This document shows, piece by piece, positions 24,147 through 33,763 of a stretch of DNA of 64,000 nt. Origin of the DNA: Defluviicoccus sp. bin129 (lineage in GTDB: Bacteria > Pseudomonadota > Alphaproteobacteria > MPNO01); NCBI GenBank assembly GCA_002239065.1, contig MPNO01000010.1:30977-94976 (forward strand), in the 5' to 3' direction. The position numbers and the translations under genes are program-made. Within the stretch, counting starts at the first letter, position 1; each line of letters begins with the position of its first letter. A model generated the notes under the pieces. It searched no databases and was not told where the DNA came from. It worked only from the letters and a program-made list of their open reading frames with translations.

Positions 24147-25076
24147 CGCGGGGCGCCGCGCTCGCTCTCGCGCTCGCCGTCCTTGCCGCCTGCCAGCCGC
24201 TGCCGCGGCCGTTCGCCCCCACCGACCGGGGCGGAGACGCGCCCGCCGTCCCGGGCGAGGACGCCTGGGGCGTCACGCTGCGCCCGGTCTCCGGCATGGC
24301 CCCCGGGTCCGAAACCGCCTTCGCCGCGGCCGTGGTCGCGGCGCTCGGCCGGCGCGGCGTGCCCGCCCGGCGGTCGGCGGGTCGGGCGCGCGGCGCGCTG
24401 GGCTACGGCACGGCCGAGACCCCGGCGCCCGACGGGGGAAGCCCCCGGGTCGCCGTCACCTGGGCGGGGGGCGCCCGACGGCGAACGCCTCGGGATCGCC
24501 ATCACCTGGACGGCGTTCGCCCGCGAGGGGCGCGGGCTCGGCCTCCACCGGGTGGCCGCCGAAGCACCGCGGCGCGACTGGGAGAACGCCGCCGCGCGGT
24601 TGCTGGAGCGGCTCGCCGCGCGGTCGGCGGACGGGATCGCCGCCCTGCTGCGTCCCGCCCCGCCGGCCGCGCGGCGATCCGGCCCGGCGATCCGGCTGGG
24701 CTCCGTCGCCGCACCCCCCGGGCTCGAAGGTGCGGTCCTGCGGCGCGCGACGGTCCATGCGATGCGCGCCGCCCGGATCGAAATCTCCCGCGGCGACGAG
24801 GCAGGCCACCTTCTCGCCGCGACGGTGTCGCTCGGCCCCGTCCGGCGCGGGCAGCGACGGCTCAGGGTCGAATGGCGGCTCGACGATGCCGCCGGCAGGC
24901 GGATCGGCGCGCTGGTTCAGGAGAACCCCGTGGCCGTGGAGACGCTTGCCGCGGACTGGCCGACCCTGGCGCGGCTGATCGCCCGGGCAGCGGTCGACGA
25001 GCTCGGCGGGCTGCTGGCGCGGGCGGGCGCGCGCGCCGCTAAGCCGCCGGTTGACGGGCCTCCCCGGCGACCCTAG
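24134..25076 (+). pseudogene. Predicted lipoprotein, frameshifted at a G6 tract
   Basis: The N-terminal part starts at the ATG at 24134 with a lipoprotein signal (TRGAALALALAVLAAC, lipobox LAAC, next residues QPLPRP). The frame is coherent up to VAVTWAGG, where the six G residues at 24466-24471 occur, and continues in the +1 frame as PDGERLGIAITWTAFAREG... to the stop at 25076. Removing one G joins the halves as WAGAPDGERLG and gives 313 residues. The second half has helical and strand pattern ([17 protein letters not shown]) but no named domain. It may be a real pseudogene, a slippery site, or a homopolymer sequencing error. It lies directly after pgeF and would be processed by the neighbouring Lgt. 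Confidence 0.7.
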
Positions 25077-25088
25077 ATTGCGCGCTCC

Positions 25089-25105
25089 CTGCGTCAGGGA
25101 GAGGA
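25089..25105 (+). terminator. Short hairpin upstream of ffh
   Basis: CTCCCTG and CAGGGAG make a perfect seven-base stem around CGT, a few bases after the lipoprotein stop and about 80 bases before ffh. There is no T-run. It may separate the envelope operon from the ffh operon. Confidence 0.4.
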
Positions 25106-25183
25106 ACAAGCGCCCCAGGGCGTCCGCCAGTCCGCGCGATGCGCGCACTGGCGCGCAACGCGTTGGGGGCAAGGGATCGCCCG

Positions 25184-26536
25184 ATGTTCGACGGTCTGAG
25201 GACCAGGTTCGAGGACGTTTTCGACCGCCTCAAGCGGCGCGGCGCGCTGTCCGAGGGCGACGTGTCGGCCGCGATGCGGGAGATCCGCATCGCCCTCCTG
25301 GAAGCCGATGTCGCGCTTCCGGTGGTCAAGGAGTTCATCGACACGGTGGGCGCCGAGGCGGTCGGCCAGGAGGTGCTGCGCTCGATCAATCCCGGCCAGA
25401 TGATGGTCAAGGTGGTCAACGACCGCCTGGTCGAGATGCTCGGCGCGAGCTCGGAGGGAATCGACCTCGCCGCCGCCCCGCCGGTGGCGGTGATGATGGT
25501 CGGGCTCCAGGGCTCGGGCAAGACGACCACGACGGCGAAGCTCGGCAAGCGGCTGGCGAACCAGGACCGCCGGAAGGTGCTGTTGGCCTCGCTCGACGTG
25601 CGCCGTCCCGCGGCGCAGGAACAGCTGGCCATCCTCGGCGCCCAGGCCGAGCTCGCGACCCTGCCCGTGATCCCGCTCCAGACGCCGCGGATGATCGCCG
25701 ACCGGGCGATGGAGACCGCGCGCAAGGAGGGCTACGACGTGGTCCTGCTGGACACCGCCGGCAGGCTCGCGATCGACGATGCGCTGATGGACGAGGCGGC
25801 GACCATCGCCGATGCCGCGGCGCCCAGGGAGACCCTGCTGGTCGCCGATGCGATGACCGGCCAGGACGCGGTGGCGACGGCGACCGCCTTCCACCGGCGC
25901 CTCGGTCTCACCGGCATCGTGCTCACCCGGGTCGACGGCGACGCGCGCGGCGGCGCGGCGCTCTCGATGCGGGCGGTGACCGGCTGCCCGATCAAGCTCT
26001 TGGGCACCGGCGAGGGGCTGGATGCGCTGGAGCCGTTCCATCCCGACCGCATCGCGTCGCGCATCCTCGGCATGGGCGATGTCGTCAGCCTGGTCGAGAA
26101 GGCGCAGGAGACCATCGCCGAGGAAGAGGCCGAGACGCTCGCCCGCAAGATGCAGAAGGGGCGCTTCGACTTCGACGACCTCGCGAAGCAGCTCCGCCAG
26201 ATCCGCACCATGGGCGGGCTGGGCGGAATCGCCCGGCTCCTGCCCGGCGTCGGCAAGGTGCAAAAGCAGCTCGCCAGCGCCAATGTGGACGAGGCGATCC
26301 TGGTGCGCCAGCAGGCGATCATCTCCTCGATGACGCCGACCGAGCGGCGCCGTCCCGAGATCATCAAGGCCTCGCGCAAGCGGCGCATCGCGGCCGGCTC
26401 CGGCGTCACCGTGCAGGACGTCAACCGGCTGATGAAGCAGTTCCAGGAAATGAACCGGATGATGAAAAAGATGAACAAGCTCGGCAGCAAGGGGCTGATG
26501 CGCGGCGGGATGCCGCCGATGATGCCCCCGCGATAG
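25184..26536 (+). CDS. ffh: Signal recognition particle protein Ffh (SRP54)
   Basis: A 450-residue GTPase that binds signal sequences of nascent membrane proteins and, with 4.5S RNA and FtsY, brings ribosomes to the SecYEG translocon. NG domain: [18 protein letters not shown] (P-loop), DTAGR, and [14 protein letters not shown]. The M domain near the C-terminus has [17 protein letters not shown] and the Met-rich [13 protein letters not shown] loop that binds RNA and signal peptides. The ATG at 25184 has AAGGGA upstream. It heads the conserved ffh-rpsP-rimM-trmD-rplS operon. Confidence 0.98.
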   Translation: MFDGLRTRFEDVFDRLKRRGALSEGDVSAAMREIRIALLEADVALPVVKEFIDTVGAEAVGQEVLRSINPGQMMVKVVNDRLVEMLGASSEGIDLAAAPPVAVMMVGLQGSGKTTTTAKLGKRLANQDRRKVLLASLDVRRPAAQEQLAILGAQAELATLPVIPLQTPRMIADRAMETARKEGYDVVLLDTAGRLAIDDALMDEAATIADAAAPRETLLVADAMTGQDAVATATAFHRRLGLTGIVLTRVDGDARGGAALSMRAVTGCPIKLLGTGEGLDALEPFHPDRIASRILGMGDVVSLVEKAQETIAEEEAETLARKMQKGRFDFDDLAKQLRQIRTMGGLGGIARLLPGVGKVQKQLASANVDEAILVRQQAIISSMTPTERRRPEIIKASRKRRIAAGSGVTVQDVNRLMKQFQEMNRMMKKMNKLGSKGLMRGGMPPMMPPR

Positions 26537-26553
26537 GCCGGGAAAGGAGATAC

Positions 26554-26901
26554 ATGTCCCTCAAGATCAGACTCGCGCGCGGCGGCGCCAAGAAGCGCCC
26601 GTTCTACCGCATCGTGGTCGCCGACTCGCGGAGCCCGCGCGACGGCCGCTTCATCGAGCGTCTCGGCACCTACAACCCGATCCTCGCCAGCGACCACCCG
26701 GATCGCGTGGTGCTCAAGGAAGACCGCATCCGGCACTGGCTCGACCGCGGCGCCAGGCCCAGCGACCGGGTGGCGAAGTTCCTCGGCCGGGCGGAGATCA
26801 TCCCGATGCCCGCGCAGCGCGACAACCCGCTCAAGAGCCGCCCCAGGAAGAAGGCGCAGGAACGGTTGAAGGCGGCCGAGGAAGCGGCCGCGGAGTCCTG
26901 A
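26554..26901 (+). CDS. rpsP: 30S ribosomal protein S16
   Basis: A 115-residue small-subunit protein. The sequence [20 protein letters not shown] and [19 protein letters not shown] is diagnostic of S16. A strong GGAAAGGAGA precedes the ATG. The C-terminal extension after about residue 80 is Lys/Ala/Glu-rich ([17 protein letters not shown]), longer than in E. coli (82 residues) but common in alphaproteobacteria. Confidence 0.98.
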   Translation: MSLKIRLARGGAKKRPFYRIVVADSRSPRDGRFIERLGTYNPILASDHPDRVVLKEDRIRHWLDRGARPSDRVAKFLGRAEIIPMPAQRDNPLKSRPRKKAQERLKAAEEAAAES

Positions 26902-26974
26902 GACGCCTGCGCGAAGCCGCAAGCCCGCCGAAATCTCCGCCCTCGCCGTCGAGGGCGCGGCGCGGCCGGGCAAG

Positions 26975-27502
26975 GTGTGCGTCGGTGCGATCGCCGGGGC
27001 CCATGGCGTGCGCGGCGCGGTGCGCGTCCGGAGCTTTACCGAGCGGCCCGAGGACATCGCTTGCTACGGGCCGCTGGAGGACGAGGCGGGCGGCAGGGTC
27101 TTCGTGCTTGCCCTGACCGGGCGGGCCGGCGGCCATCTGGTCGGATCGATCGAGGGCATATCCGGGCGCGAGGCGGCCGAGGCGTTGCGCGGCACCAGGC
27201 TCTATGTCGACCGGGCCCGGCTGCCGCCGCCGATGGACGAGGACGAGTTCTACCACGCCGACCTGCTGGGATTGGCGGCGGTGGACGGGGACGGAAGGGC
27301 GCGCGGCCGGGTCGCGGCGATCCTGCCGGCGGGCGACGCGGCGGTGCTGGAGATCGATCCCGGCGACGGGGAGGCGCTGCTGGTGCCGTTCACCAGGGAG
27401 CACGTGCCGGAGATCGACATCGCGGCCGGGCGCATGGTGATCGACCCGCCCGAAGAGCCCGGCGAGGCGGCGCGGGAAGACGAGGGCGATGGGCGCCGAT
27501 GA
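26975..27502 (+). CDS. rimM: 16S rRNA processing protein RimM
   Basis: A 175-residue maturation factor that binds S19 and helps assemble the 30S head. [23 protein letters not shown] is the family N-terminus, and FYHADLLGL opens the PRC-barrel domain, which ends with [13 protein letters not shown]. The GTG at 26975 fits homologues. The open frame extends upstream to about 26903 without a usable start codon, so a longer form is unlikely. It overlaps trmD by 14 bases. Confidence 0.93.
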   Translation: MCVGAIAGAHGVRGAVRVRSFTERPEDIACYGPLEDEAGGRVFVLALTGRAGGHLVGSIEGISGREAAEALRGTRLYVDRARLPPPMDEDEFYHADLLGLAAVDGDGRARGRVAAILPAGDAAVLEIDPGDGEALLVPFTREHVPEIDIAAGRMVIDPPEEPGEAAREDEGDGRR

Positions 27503-28223
27503 CCAGAAGCCGTTCGCGGTCCGCGTGCTCACCATCTTTCCCGGGATGTTCCCCGGGCCGCTCGGCGAGTCGCTCGCCGGACGGGCGCTGGAGGACGGAC
27601 TCTGGAGTCTCGAAACAGTGGACATAAGGGACTTCGCGCGCGATAAACACCGCTCCGTCGACGACACCCCCTTCGGCGGGGGCGCGGGGATGGTGATGCG
27701 GCCGGACGTCGTGGGGGACGCGCTCGCGGCGGTCGCCCGGTCCGGTACGCCGCTGATCTATCTCAGCCCGCGGGGACGGCTGCTCGATCAGGCGCGGGTT
27801 CGCGCGCTGGCCTCCGGGCCGGGCATGGGCCTGCTCTGCGGCCGTTTCGAGGGCGTCGACGAGAGGGTGCTCGAGGCGCACGAAATCGAGGAGCTCAGCC
27901 TCGGCGATTTCGTGCTGTCGGGGGGCGAGCCGGCGGCGATCGCGCTGATCGACGCCTGCGTCCGGCTGTTGCCGGGCGTCGTCGGCCGGTCCGAGTCGCT
28001 GGCCGAGGAGAGCTTCGCCGGCGGTCTGCTCGAGTACCCGCACTACACGCGCCCGCGCGAATGGCGGGGGCGCGGGGTGCCCGAGGCGTTGCTGAGCGGG
28101 CATCACGAGCGGATCCGCGAATGGCGCATCGCCGCCGCGGAACACGCGACACGGGAGCGCAGGCCGGATCTGTGGCGGCGCTACCGGCAGAGGTTGGAAG
28201 GGTACGACGATGAACGTGATTGA
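27489..28223 (+). CDS. trmD: tRNA (guanine-N1)-methyltransferase
   Basis: A 244-residue enzyme that makes m1G37 in tRNAs with CCN, CUN and CGG anticodons and so prevents +1 frameshifting. The trefoil-knot SAM site is seen as [28 protein letters not shown] and [29 protein letters not shown] marks the N-terminus and [10 protein letters not shown] the substrate region. It overlaps rimM at its start and rplS at its end, so the three are translationally coupled. Confidence 0.97.
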   Translation: MGADDQKPFAVRVLTIFPGMFPGPLGESLAGRALEDGLWSLETVDIRDFARDKHRSVDDTPFGGGAGMVMRPDVVGDALAAVARSGTPLIYLSPRGRLLDQARVRALASGPGMGLLCGRFEGVDERVLEAHEIEELSLGDFVLSGGEPAAIALIDACVRLLPGVVGRSESLAEESFAGGLLEYPHYTRPREWRGRGVPEALLSGHHERIREWRIAAAEHATRERRPDLWRRYRQRLEGYDDERD

Positions 28224-28641
28224 GCAGATCGAAGCCGAGCAGATCGCCAGGCTGACCTCGGAACGGCCGGTCCCGGCATTCGCCCCGGGCGACACGGTGC
28301 GCGTCCACTTCAAGGTCGTCGAAGGCTCGCGCGAACGCATCCAGGTCTATGAGGGGGTGGTGATCGCGCGCACCTCGAGCGGGGTCAGCTCCGCCTTCAC
28401 GGTGCGCAAGATCTCCTACGGCGAAGGCGTCGAGCGCGTGTTCCCGCTCTATTCGCCGCGCATCGACCGGATCGAGGTGGTGCGCCGCGGCAAGGTGCGG
28501 CGCGCCAAGCTCTATTACCTGCGCAGCCGGCGCGGCAAGCGCGCGCGGATCGCCGAGAAGGTGGAGCGCAGGCCGGAGGCGGCGGACACCCGGGCCGCGG
28601 CGCCGCAGGCGGCGGAAGCGACAACCGGCCAGGACGAATAA
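28210..28641 (+). CDS. rplS: 50S ribosomal protein L19
   Basis: A 143-residue protein at the interface of the two ribosomal subunits. [15 protein letters not shown] is followed by [20 protein letters not shown], then [23 protein letters not shown] and [12 protein letters not shown], all standard L19. An Ala/Glu-rich tail (about 118-143) extends beyond the E. coli form. It is the last gene of the ffh operon; leuC starts 55 bases further on. Confidence 0.98.
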   Translation: MNVIEQIEAEQIARLTSERPVPAFAPGDTVRVHFKVVEGSRERIQVYEGVVIARTSSGVSSAFTVRKISYGEGVERVFPLYSPRIDRIEVVRRGKVRRAKLYYLRSRRGKRARIAEKVERRPEAADTRAAAPQAAEATTGQDE

Positions 28642-28696
28642 TCCGGGTTCGCGGCCGCCCGCGGCCGCGGCCCGACCCAAGCGAGGGAGGCGCTCG

Positions 28697-30103
28697 ATGG
28701 CGCAACCGAAGACCCTGTTCGACAAGATCTGGGACAGCCACGTGGTCGACGTCCAGGAGGACGGCACCTGCCTGCTCTATATCGACCGCCAGATCATCCA
28801 CGAGATCACCAGCGCGCAGGCCTTCGAGGGGCTGCGGGCGAACCGGCGGACGGTGCGCCGGCCGGAGGCCCAGCTCCTGGTCCCCGACCACAACGTGCCG
28901 ACCACGGACCGCTCGCTGCCCATCGAGAACGAGGAGTCGCGCATCCAGATCGACCTCCTCAGGGAGAACGCCGAGGCCTTCGGCCTGCCCTATATCGAGC
29001 TCGACGACATCCGCCAGGGCATCGTCCACGTGATCGGCCCCGAGCAGGGTTTCACCCTGCCCGGGCTCACCATGGCCTGCGGCGATTCCCACACCTCGAC
29101 GCATGGCGCCTTCGGCTGCCTCGCCTTCGGCATCGGCACCTCCGAGGTCGAGCACGTGCTGGCCACCCAGTCGCTGATCCAGCGCCCGGCGAAGAACATG
29201 CGCGTCACCGTCGACGGGGCGCTGCCGCCGGGCGTGGTGGCGAAGGACCTCGCGCTCGCCGTCATCGGCGCGATCGGCACCGCCGGCGGTACCGGCTGCG
29301 TCATCGAATATGCCGGCAAGGCGGTCGAGGACCTCTCCATGGAAGGGCGGATGACGCTCTGCAACATGACCATCGAGGGCGGCGCGCGGGCCGGTCTCGT
29401 CGCCCCCGACCAGACCACCTTCGACTACGTCAGGGGCCGCCCGATGGCGCCCAAGGGCGCCGCGTGGGAACAGGCCGAGGCCTATTGGCGGACGCTGCCC
29501 TCCGATCCCGGGGCCGCGTACGACAAGGAGGTCACGATTCCGGCCGACAGCATCGAGCCCCAGGTGACCTGGGGCACCAGCCCGGAGATGGTGCTGCCGA
29601 TCTCGGGCTCGGTGCCCGACCCGTCCGGCGTGGAGGACGCCAACCGCAAGCGCTCGCTGGAGCGCGCGATCGACTATATGGGGCTCGCCGCCGGCCAGGC
29701 GCTCACCGACATCCGGGTCGACAAGGTCTTCATCGGCTCCTGCACCAATTCGCGGATCGAGGATCTGCGCGCCGCCGCCGCCGTGGCCGAGGGGCGCAAT
29801 GTCGCCGAGGGCGTCCACGCGATGGTGGTGCCGGGCTCCGGCCTGGTGAAGCACCAGGCCGAGGAGGAAGGGCTCGACGCGATCTTCAAGCAGGCCGGGT
29901 TCGACTGGCGCGAGCCGGGGTGCTCGATGTGCATCGCGATGAACGGCGACATGCTGCTGCCCGGCGAGCGCTCGGCCTCGACGTCGAACCGCAATTTCGA
30001 GGGCCGCCAGGGACCCGGCGGGCGGACCCATCTGATGAGCCCCGCGATGGCCGCCGCGGCCGCGGTCAACGGCCATCTCAGCGACCACCGGGACCTGATC
30101 TAG
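28697..30103 (+). CDS. leuC: 3-isopropylmalate dehydratase large subunit
   Basis: A 468-residue [4Fe-4S] aconitase-family enzyme that with LeuD isomerises 2- to 3-isopropylmalate in leucine synthesis. [12 protein letters not shown] is the family start, [12 protein letters not shown] the active-site loop, and the three cluster Cys are in [10 protein letters not shown] and GCSMC. GGGAGG lies upstream of the ATG. It is followed by leuD after 13 bases. Confidence 0.98.
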   Translation: MAQPKTLFDKIWDSHVVDVQEDGTCLLYIDRQIIHEITSAQAFEGLRANRRTVRRPEAQLLVPDHNVPTTDRSLPIENEESRIQIDLLRENAEAFGLPYIELDDIRQGIVHVIGPEQGFTLPGLTMACGDSHTSTHGAFGCLAFGIGTSEVEHVLATQSLIQRPAKNMRVTVDGALPPGVVAKDLALAVIGAIGTAGGTGCVIEYAGKAVEDLSMEGRMTLCNMTIEGGARAGLVAPDQTTFDYVRGRPMAPKGAAWEQAEAYWRTLPSDPGAAYDKEVTIPADSIEPQVTWGTSPEMVLPISGSVPDPSGVEDANRKRSLERAIDYMGLAAGQALTDIRVDKVFIGSCTNSRIEDLRAAAAVAEGRNVAEGVHAMVVPGSGLVKHQAEEEGLDAIFKQAGFDWREPGCSMCIAMNGDMLLPGERSASTSNRNFEGRQGPGGRTHLMSPAMAAAAAVNGHLSDHRDLI

Positions 30104-30116
30104 GGAGGATCGAGCG

Positions 30117-30722
30117 ATGCAGAAGTTCACCACCCTCGAGGGCATCGCCGCCCCGTTCCCGATGGTCAATGTGGATACCGACCGGGTGATCCCGGCGCGG
30201 TTCCTCAAGACCATCAAGAAGACCGGGCTCGGCAAGCATTTGTTCAACGAGCTGCGCTACGACGAGGACGGGACGGAAAAGCCCGACTTCGTCCTCAACA
30301 AGCCAGCCTATCGCGAGGCCAGGATCCTGGTCGCCGGCGAGAATTTCGGCTGCGGCTCGTCGCGCGAGCACGCGCCCTGGGCGCTGGTCGATTTCGGCAT
30401 CCGCTGCGTCATCGCGCCGAGCTTCGCCGACATCTTCAACAACAACGCCTCGAAGAACGGCATGCTGCTGATCGCGCTGCCCCAGGAAACGGTCGACAAG
30501 CTGATGGAGGACGCGGACAAGGGCGGCAACGCGCGGCTCTCGGTCGATCTGGAGAAGCAGCGGATCGTCCGCCCGGACGGCGAGACCATCGATTTCGACA
30601 TCGACCCGTTCAAGAAGCACTGCCTGCTCAACGGGCTCGACGACATCGCGCTGACCCTGCAGAAGGACGACAGGATCAGCGCCTTCGAGGGCGCGCACAA
30701 GGCCGCCCAGCCCTGGGCCTGA
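30117..30722 (+). CDS. leuD: 3-isopropylmalate dehydratase small subunit
   Basis: A 201-residue partner of Leu[15 protein letters not shown] and [14 protein letters not shown] are the signature sequences of the swivelling domain, and [14 protein letters not shown] is the characteristic middle region. A GGAGGATCGAGCG segment precedes the ATG. It is followed by leuB after seven bases. Confidence 0.98.
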   Translation: MQKFTTLEGIAAPFPMVNVDTDRVIPARFLKTIKKTGLGKHLFNELRYDEDGTEKPDFVLNKPAYREARILVAGENFGCGSSREHAPWALVDFGIRCVIAPSFADIFNNNASKNGMLLIALPQETVDKLMEDADKGGNARLSVDLEKQRIVRPDGETIDFDIDPFKKHCLLNGLDDIALTLQKDDRISAFEGAHKAAQPWA

Positions 30723-30729
30723 CGCCGCG

Positions 30730-31842
30730 ATGGCCGCCAACAAGAAGCTGCTGATCCTCGCCGGGGACGGCATCGGCCCCGAGGTGATGGGCGAGCTGCG
30801 CCGGGTCGTCGACTGGATGGACCGGCGCCGCCATGTGAGCTTCGACGTCGCCGAGGCGCTGGTCGGCGGCGCGGCGATCGACGCCGAGGGCGGGCCGATC
30901 TCGGACGCCACGATGGACGCGGCGATGGGCGCCGATGCGGTGCTGCTGGGCGCCTGCGGCGGCCCCAAATGGGCCGATGTCGCCTTCGAGATCCGCCCCG
31001 AGGCCGGGCTGCTCCGCCTGCGCAAGGACCTCGAGCTGTTCGCCAATCTGCGCCCGGCGCTGGTCTTCGACGCGCTGGCCGAGGCGTCGACGCTGAAGAC
31101 CGAGCTGGTCGCCGGTCTCGACATCCTGATCGTCCGCGAGCTCACCGGCGGGGTCTATTTCGGCGAGCCGCGCGGCATCGAGGCGCTGGAGGGCGGCGAG
31201 CGCCGGGGCGTCAACACCCAAGTCTACACGACGTCGGAGATCGTCCGCGTCGCCCGGGTCGCCTTCGACCTCGCGCGCAGGCGCGGCAACCGGGTGTGCT
31301 CGGTCGAGAAGGCGAACGTGATGGAGAGCGGCCTCCTGTGGCGCGAGGAGGTCACCCGGCTGCACCGGGCCGAGTACGCCGATGTCGAGCTCTCGCACAT
31401 GCTGGCCGACAATTGCGGCATGCAGCTCGTCCGCGCGCCCAAGCAGTTCGACGTGATCGTCACCGACAATCTGTTCGGCGACATGCTGTCGGACGTGGCG
31501 TCCATGCTGACCGGCTCGCTCGGCATGCTGCCCTCGGCCTCGCTCGGGCCCGCGGACTCTTCGGGGCGGCGGCGGGCGCTCTACGAGCCGATCCACGGCT
31601 CGGCGCCCGACATCGCCGGCGAGAACAAGGCCAACCCGCTGGCCACCCTGCTCAGCTTCGCGATGATGCTGCGCTACTCCTTCGACATGGAGGAGGACGC
31701 GTTGCTGGTCGAGCGGGCGGTCGAGGGCGCGCTCGCCCGGGGCCTGCGCACCGGCGACATCATGCAGCCCGGCATGACCGCGGTGTCGACCACCGGGATG
31801 GGCGAGGCGGTGACCGCCGCGCTGGATTCGCTGGCGGCCTAA
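30730..31842 (+). CDS. leuB: 3-isopropylmalate dehydrogenase
   Basis: A 370-residue NAD-dependent enzyme that oxidises and decarboxylates 3-isopropylmalate to 2-oxoisocaproate. Recognisable parts: [13 protein letters not shown], the substrate Arg cluster in [39 protein letters not shown], and [28 protein letters not shown], then the NAD-binding [15 protein letters not shown]. It is last in leuCDB. Downstream is the lower-GC cassette, convergent with it. Confidence 0.98.
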   Translation: MAANKKLLILAGDGIGPEVMGELRRVVDWMDRRRHVSFDVAEALVGGAAIDAEGGPISDATMDAAMGADAVLLGACGGPKWADVAFEIRPEAGLLRLRKDLELFANLRPALVFDALAEASTLKTELVAGLDILIVRELTGGVYFGEPRGIEALEGGERRGVNTQVYTTSEIVRVARVAFDLARRRGNRVCSVEKANVMESGLLWREEVTRLHRAEYADVELSHMLADNCGMQLVRAPKQFDVIVTDNLFGDMLSDVASMLTGSLGMLPSASLGPADSSGRRRALYEPIHGSAPDIAGENKANPLATLLSFAMMLRYSFDMEEDALLVERAVEGALARGLRTGDIMQPGMTAVSTTGMGEAVTAALDSLAA

Positions 31843-31923
31843 TTTCGGCCGAGGTGTCTGTAGCCACCATAGCGTCCAAAGGAACAATGCCGTTCGTGTC
31901 GTGTTTCTTCGGTAACGATCCGG

Positions 31924-32685
31924 CTAACGGCCGCCGCGTGTGAAACCGTGAGGATCAATATTCGTGTAGACGTTGAATTTGCCTTCTCCTGAACGGGAGC
32001 GGATACGGAAGCTCCTTTTCTTGGAATGGCTGACGTCAAAATGAAATCCTTCCGGGAGGCGATAGGTAAATTTGCGGCGGCGCCATTCTGGAAGGCCATG
32101 CGAGGCATGGTGCGGGCCGTGACAAAAGATCAGTTCCTGGCGGTCATGCCAACAACCCTGGTTTCTGTGCCGGCTACCGAAGCGCCGTATGGCCTCTTGG
32201 ACTGCATGGAGGTCGTCCCTTTGCCGGTTGACGTTGCGTGCCCGGGACCAAGCGTCCTTTACTGACGGCTCAGCCACGAAGACGGTTTCGGGTAGGAGCA
32301 GCGGGGACTCGATCTCAGGCCGAATTCTGGCACGCCATTCTTCCTCGAAGTTCATGACGGCGTGGAAGATATCGACAAACGCCTTCTGGCCGTATTCGTG
32401 GGACAAGTCGCGCGGTAGCCATGTCGCGCGATGAGACCGGCAATTCAGCTCGTGGAAACGGGGACGGTCGCTTTCGCGATCATGGGCGAGAAGAAGGTGC
32501 GCACCGGCATCAGGGGCATGATCGGCTGCCTCCATGACCCGAGACCATACGCTTAACAGGTCCGCGCGCCCGTGATCGTGACTCGGTATTTCCATAATCT
32601 TCCATCCGTCGCGCGCGGGACGCCTTTTCGCGCGGCGGTGGACGCCAAGCGGAATGCCCGCGACGATCAGGATCGGACAGGTCAT
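31924..32685 (-). CDS. Uncharacterised cassette protein, second gene (unknown family)
   Basis: A 253-residue soluble protein I do not recognise. The ATG at 32685 shares one base with the stop of the upstream gene (TGATG), and a longer upstream frame is shadow sequence. It has no signal peptide or membrane span. It is rich in His, Arg and Trp. Residues 34-120 are mixed helix/strand (HLLLAHDRES, EYGQKAFVDIFHAVMNFEEEW). The C-terminal ~55 residues (WRRRKFTYRLPEG, HFDVSHSKKRSFRI, FNVYTNIDPHGFTRGG) are basic and could bind nucleic acid. Base composition is lower in GC than leuB or asd, consistent with transfer. The tight pairing with the LOTUS-like gene suggests a two-component function, possibly defence; this is inference. 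Confidence 0.6.
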   Translation of the reverse strand: MTCPILIVAGIPLGVHRRAKRRPARDGWKIMEIPSHDHGRADLLSVWSRVMEAADHAPDAGAHLLLAHDRESDRPRFHELNCRSHRATWLPRDLSHEYGQKAFVDIFHAVMNFEEEWRARIRPEIESPLLLPETVFVAEPSVKDAWSRARNVNRQRDDLHAVQEAIRRFGSRHRNQGCWHDRQELIFCHGPHHASHGLPEWRRRKFTYRLPEGFHFDVSHSKKRSFRIRSRSGEGKFNVYTNIDPHGFTRGGR

Positions 32686-33473
32686 CACTCTTTCTGGTCG
32701 GACAGCAGCGCCTCGATCGCCCGGAACGGTATGCGGAGGTCGCGAATCTCGTCGGCGTTCAGATAGGGAATCAGGCGCGCCAGGCTTTGATGAGGCGAGT
32801 CTGCCATTCCAGTGCGCCGGAGCCAGGCCGCGCGTACGGTCAAGCCATTGCGACTCGCCCATTCCCCGACGCGGGAGGCGACGGTTTGGGATTGCCAAGA
32901 GGCCCACTGCCTCAAAACCTCCCGGCTCGTCGCTTCCCGCCGAAATTCCGCAAGCGGGTTGGATGACCCGTTCAGTGCGTCGATCAAGGGTTGCTGGTCC
33001 TCCAACGGCAGCGTTCCGACAAAACTGCGGCGGTCTTCGACCAAACCATCCAAGGTCACGCTCTCAACCGCAATGGAAGTGCCCTCGGCCTCGTTCTCCG
33101 GGACGAACCTGTCGGTACCCGGCAAGTACACGAAGGGAACGCGCGATATTCGTGTGAACGCCTCATAGACGTCCTTGCGCAAGCCCGGGTAGCCGCGATC
33201 GGACCTGATCTGCCGCGTATCGCTCGGAACGCGCGAGCCATGCAATCCGACCAGCACATCGCTGCCCGGACGAACCTGCACGTCGACATTTGCGACGCGA
33301 CCAACCAACGTCGAAAAGGAGTCGGCCGAGTTGGCGACATATTCAGCCACATCGAAACCGCTCTCGCGACCGAGTTCGACCATTCGCTGGCGCAGCTTCG
33401 CACCGGGGACCATATCCGTGTCGGCGCCAAGGCTTCGAAGCGCCTCAATTGCAAGCGTGTCCCAGTCATCCAT
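32685..33473 (-). CDS. LOTUS/OST-HTH-like protein, first gene of lower-GC cassette
   Basis: A 262-residue soluble protein. Residues 5-80 resemble an OST-HTH/LOTUS winged helix: an N-terminal helix (TLAIEALRSLG), then PGAKLRQRMVELGRESGFD, an EYVANSADSFSTLVGRV helix pair, and a VDVQVRPGSDVLVGL strand. LOTUS domains bind RNA, including G-rich or structured RNA. In bacteria they usually accompany NYN/PIN-like nucleases, but no nuclease domain is evident here. The C-terminal third (SRVGEWASRNGLTVRAAWLR, ADEIRDLRIPFRAIEALL) is helical and of unknown role. Domain assignment is from pattern only. It is preceded by a structured leader and followed by a coupled unknown gene. Confidence 0.55.
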   Translation of the reverse strand: MDDWDTLAIEALRSLGADTDMVPGAKLRQRMVELGRESGFDVAEYVANSADSFSTLVGRVANVDVQVRPGSDVLVGLHGSRVPSDTRQIRSDRGYPGLRKDVYEAFTRISRVPFVYLPGTDRFVPENEAEGTSIAVESVTLDGLVEDRRSFVGTLPLEDQQPLIDALNGSSNPLAEFRREATSREVLRQWASWQSQTVASRVGEWASRNGLTVRAAWLRRTGMADSPHQSLARLIPYLNADEIRDLRIPFRAIEALLSDQKE

Positions 33474-33501
33474 GGTGCGCCTCCGGGGTCTTCGGGATGC
33501 A

Positions 33502-33536
33502 AAACGGGCACGACGGCGAGACCGTCGTGCCCGTTT
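33502..33536 (-). terminator. Perfect 15-bp hairpin upstream of the LOTUS-like gene
   Basis: Arms AAACGGGCACGACGG (33502-33516) and CCGTCGTGCCCGTTT (33522-33536) pair perfectly around CGAGA. On the minus strand the stem ends in TTTT, as in an intrinsic terminator. It could end the TRAP operon located upstream, or attenuate transcription of the LOTUS cassette, whose start codon is 29 bases further on. Confidence 0.75.
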
Positions 33537-33579
33537 CCCTCAAAATACTGCTTGCCCGTGCGGCTGCTGGGACAACAAG

Positions 33580-33627
33580 GGTCCGCTCGGGAGTTAGGCC
33601 CGGCAAGCCAGCCTAACAGAGGGGACC
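33580..33627 (-). other. Second stem-loop in the cassette leader
   Basis: GTTAGGC (33593-33599) and GCCTAAC (33611-33617) pair perfectly with an 11-base loop, and GGTCC (33580-33584) pairs with GGACC (33623-33627) as an outer stem. It lies between the predicted promoter and the 15-bp hairpin. Confidence 0.5.
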
Positions 33628-33685
33628 GTCCGGACAACCCTGGATTCCTCCGCACGAGTGAACCGATTGAAGAGGAATCGGTCGA

Positions 33686-33714
33686 AACCTATGAACTCGT
33701 TGCCAAATAGTCAA
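33686..33714 (-). promoter_or_regulatory. Candidate sigma70-type promoter of the LOTUS-like cassette
   Basis: On the minus strand TTGACT (33714-33709) and TAGGTT (33691-33686) are 17 bases apart. A transcript would start near 33679 and carry a leader of about 200 bases with two hairpins before the ATG at 33473. The 290 bases between 33474 and 33763 hold no convincing gene. Confidence 0.45.
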
Positions 33715-33763
33715 GCGTTTGGGCTTGAGGGGCGACGTCACACCGGTTCTGCGAGGCATCGCC

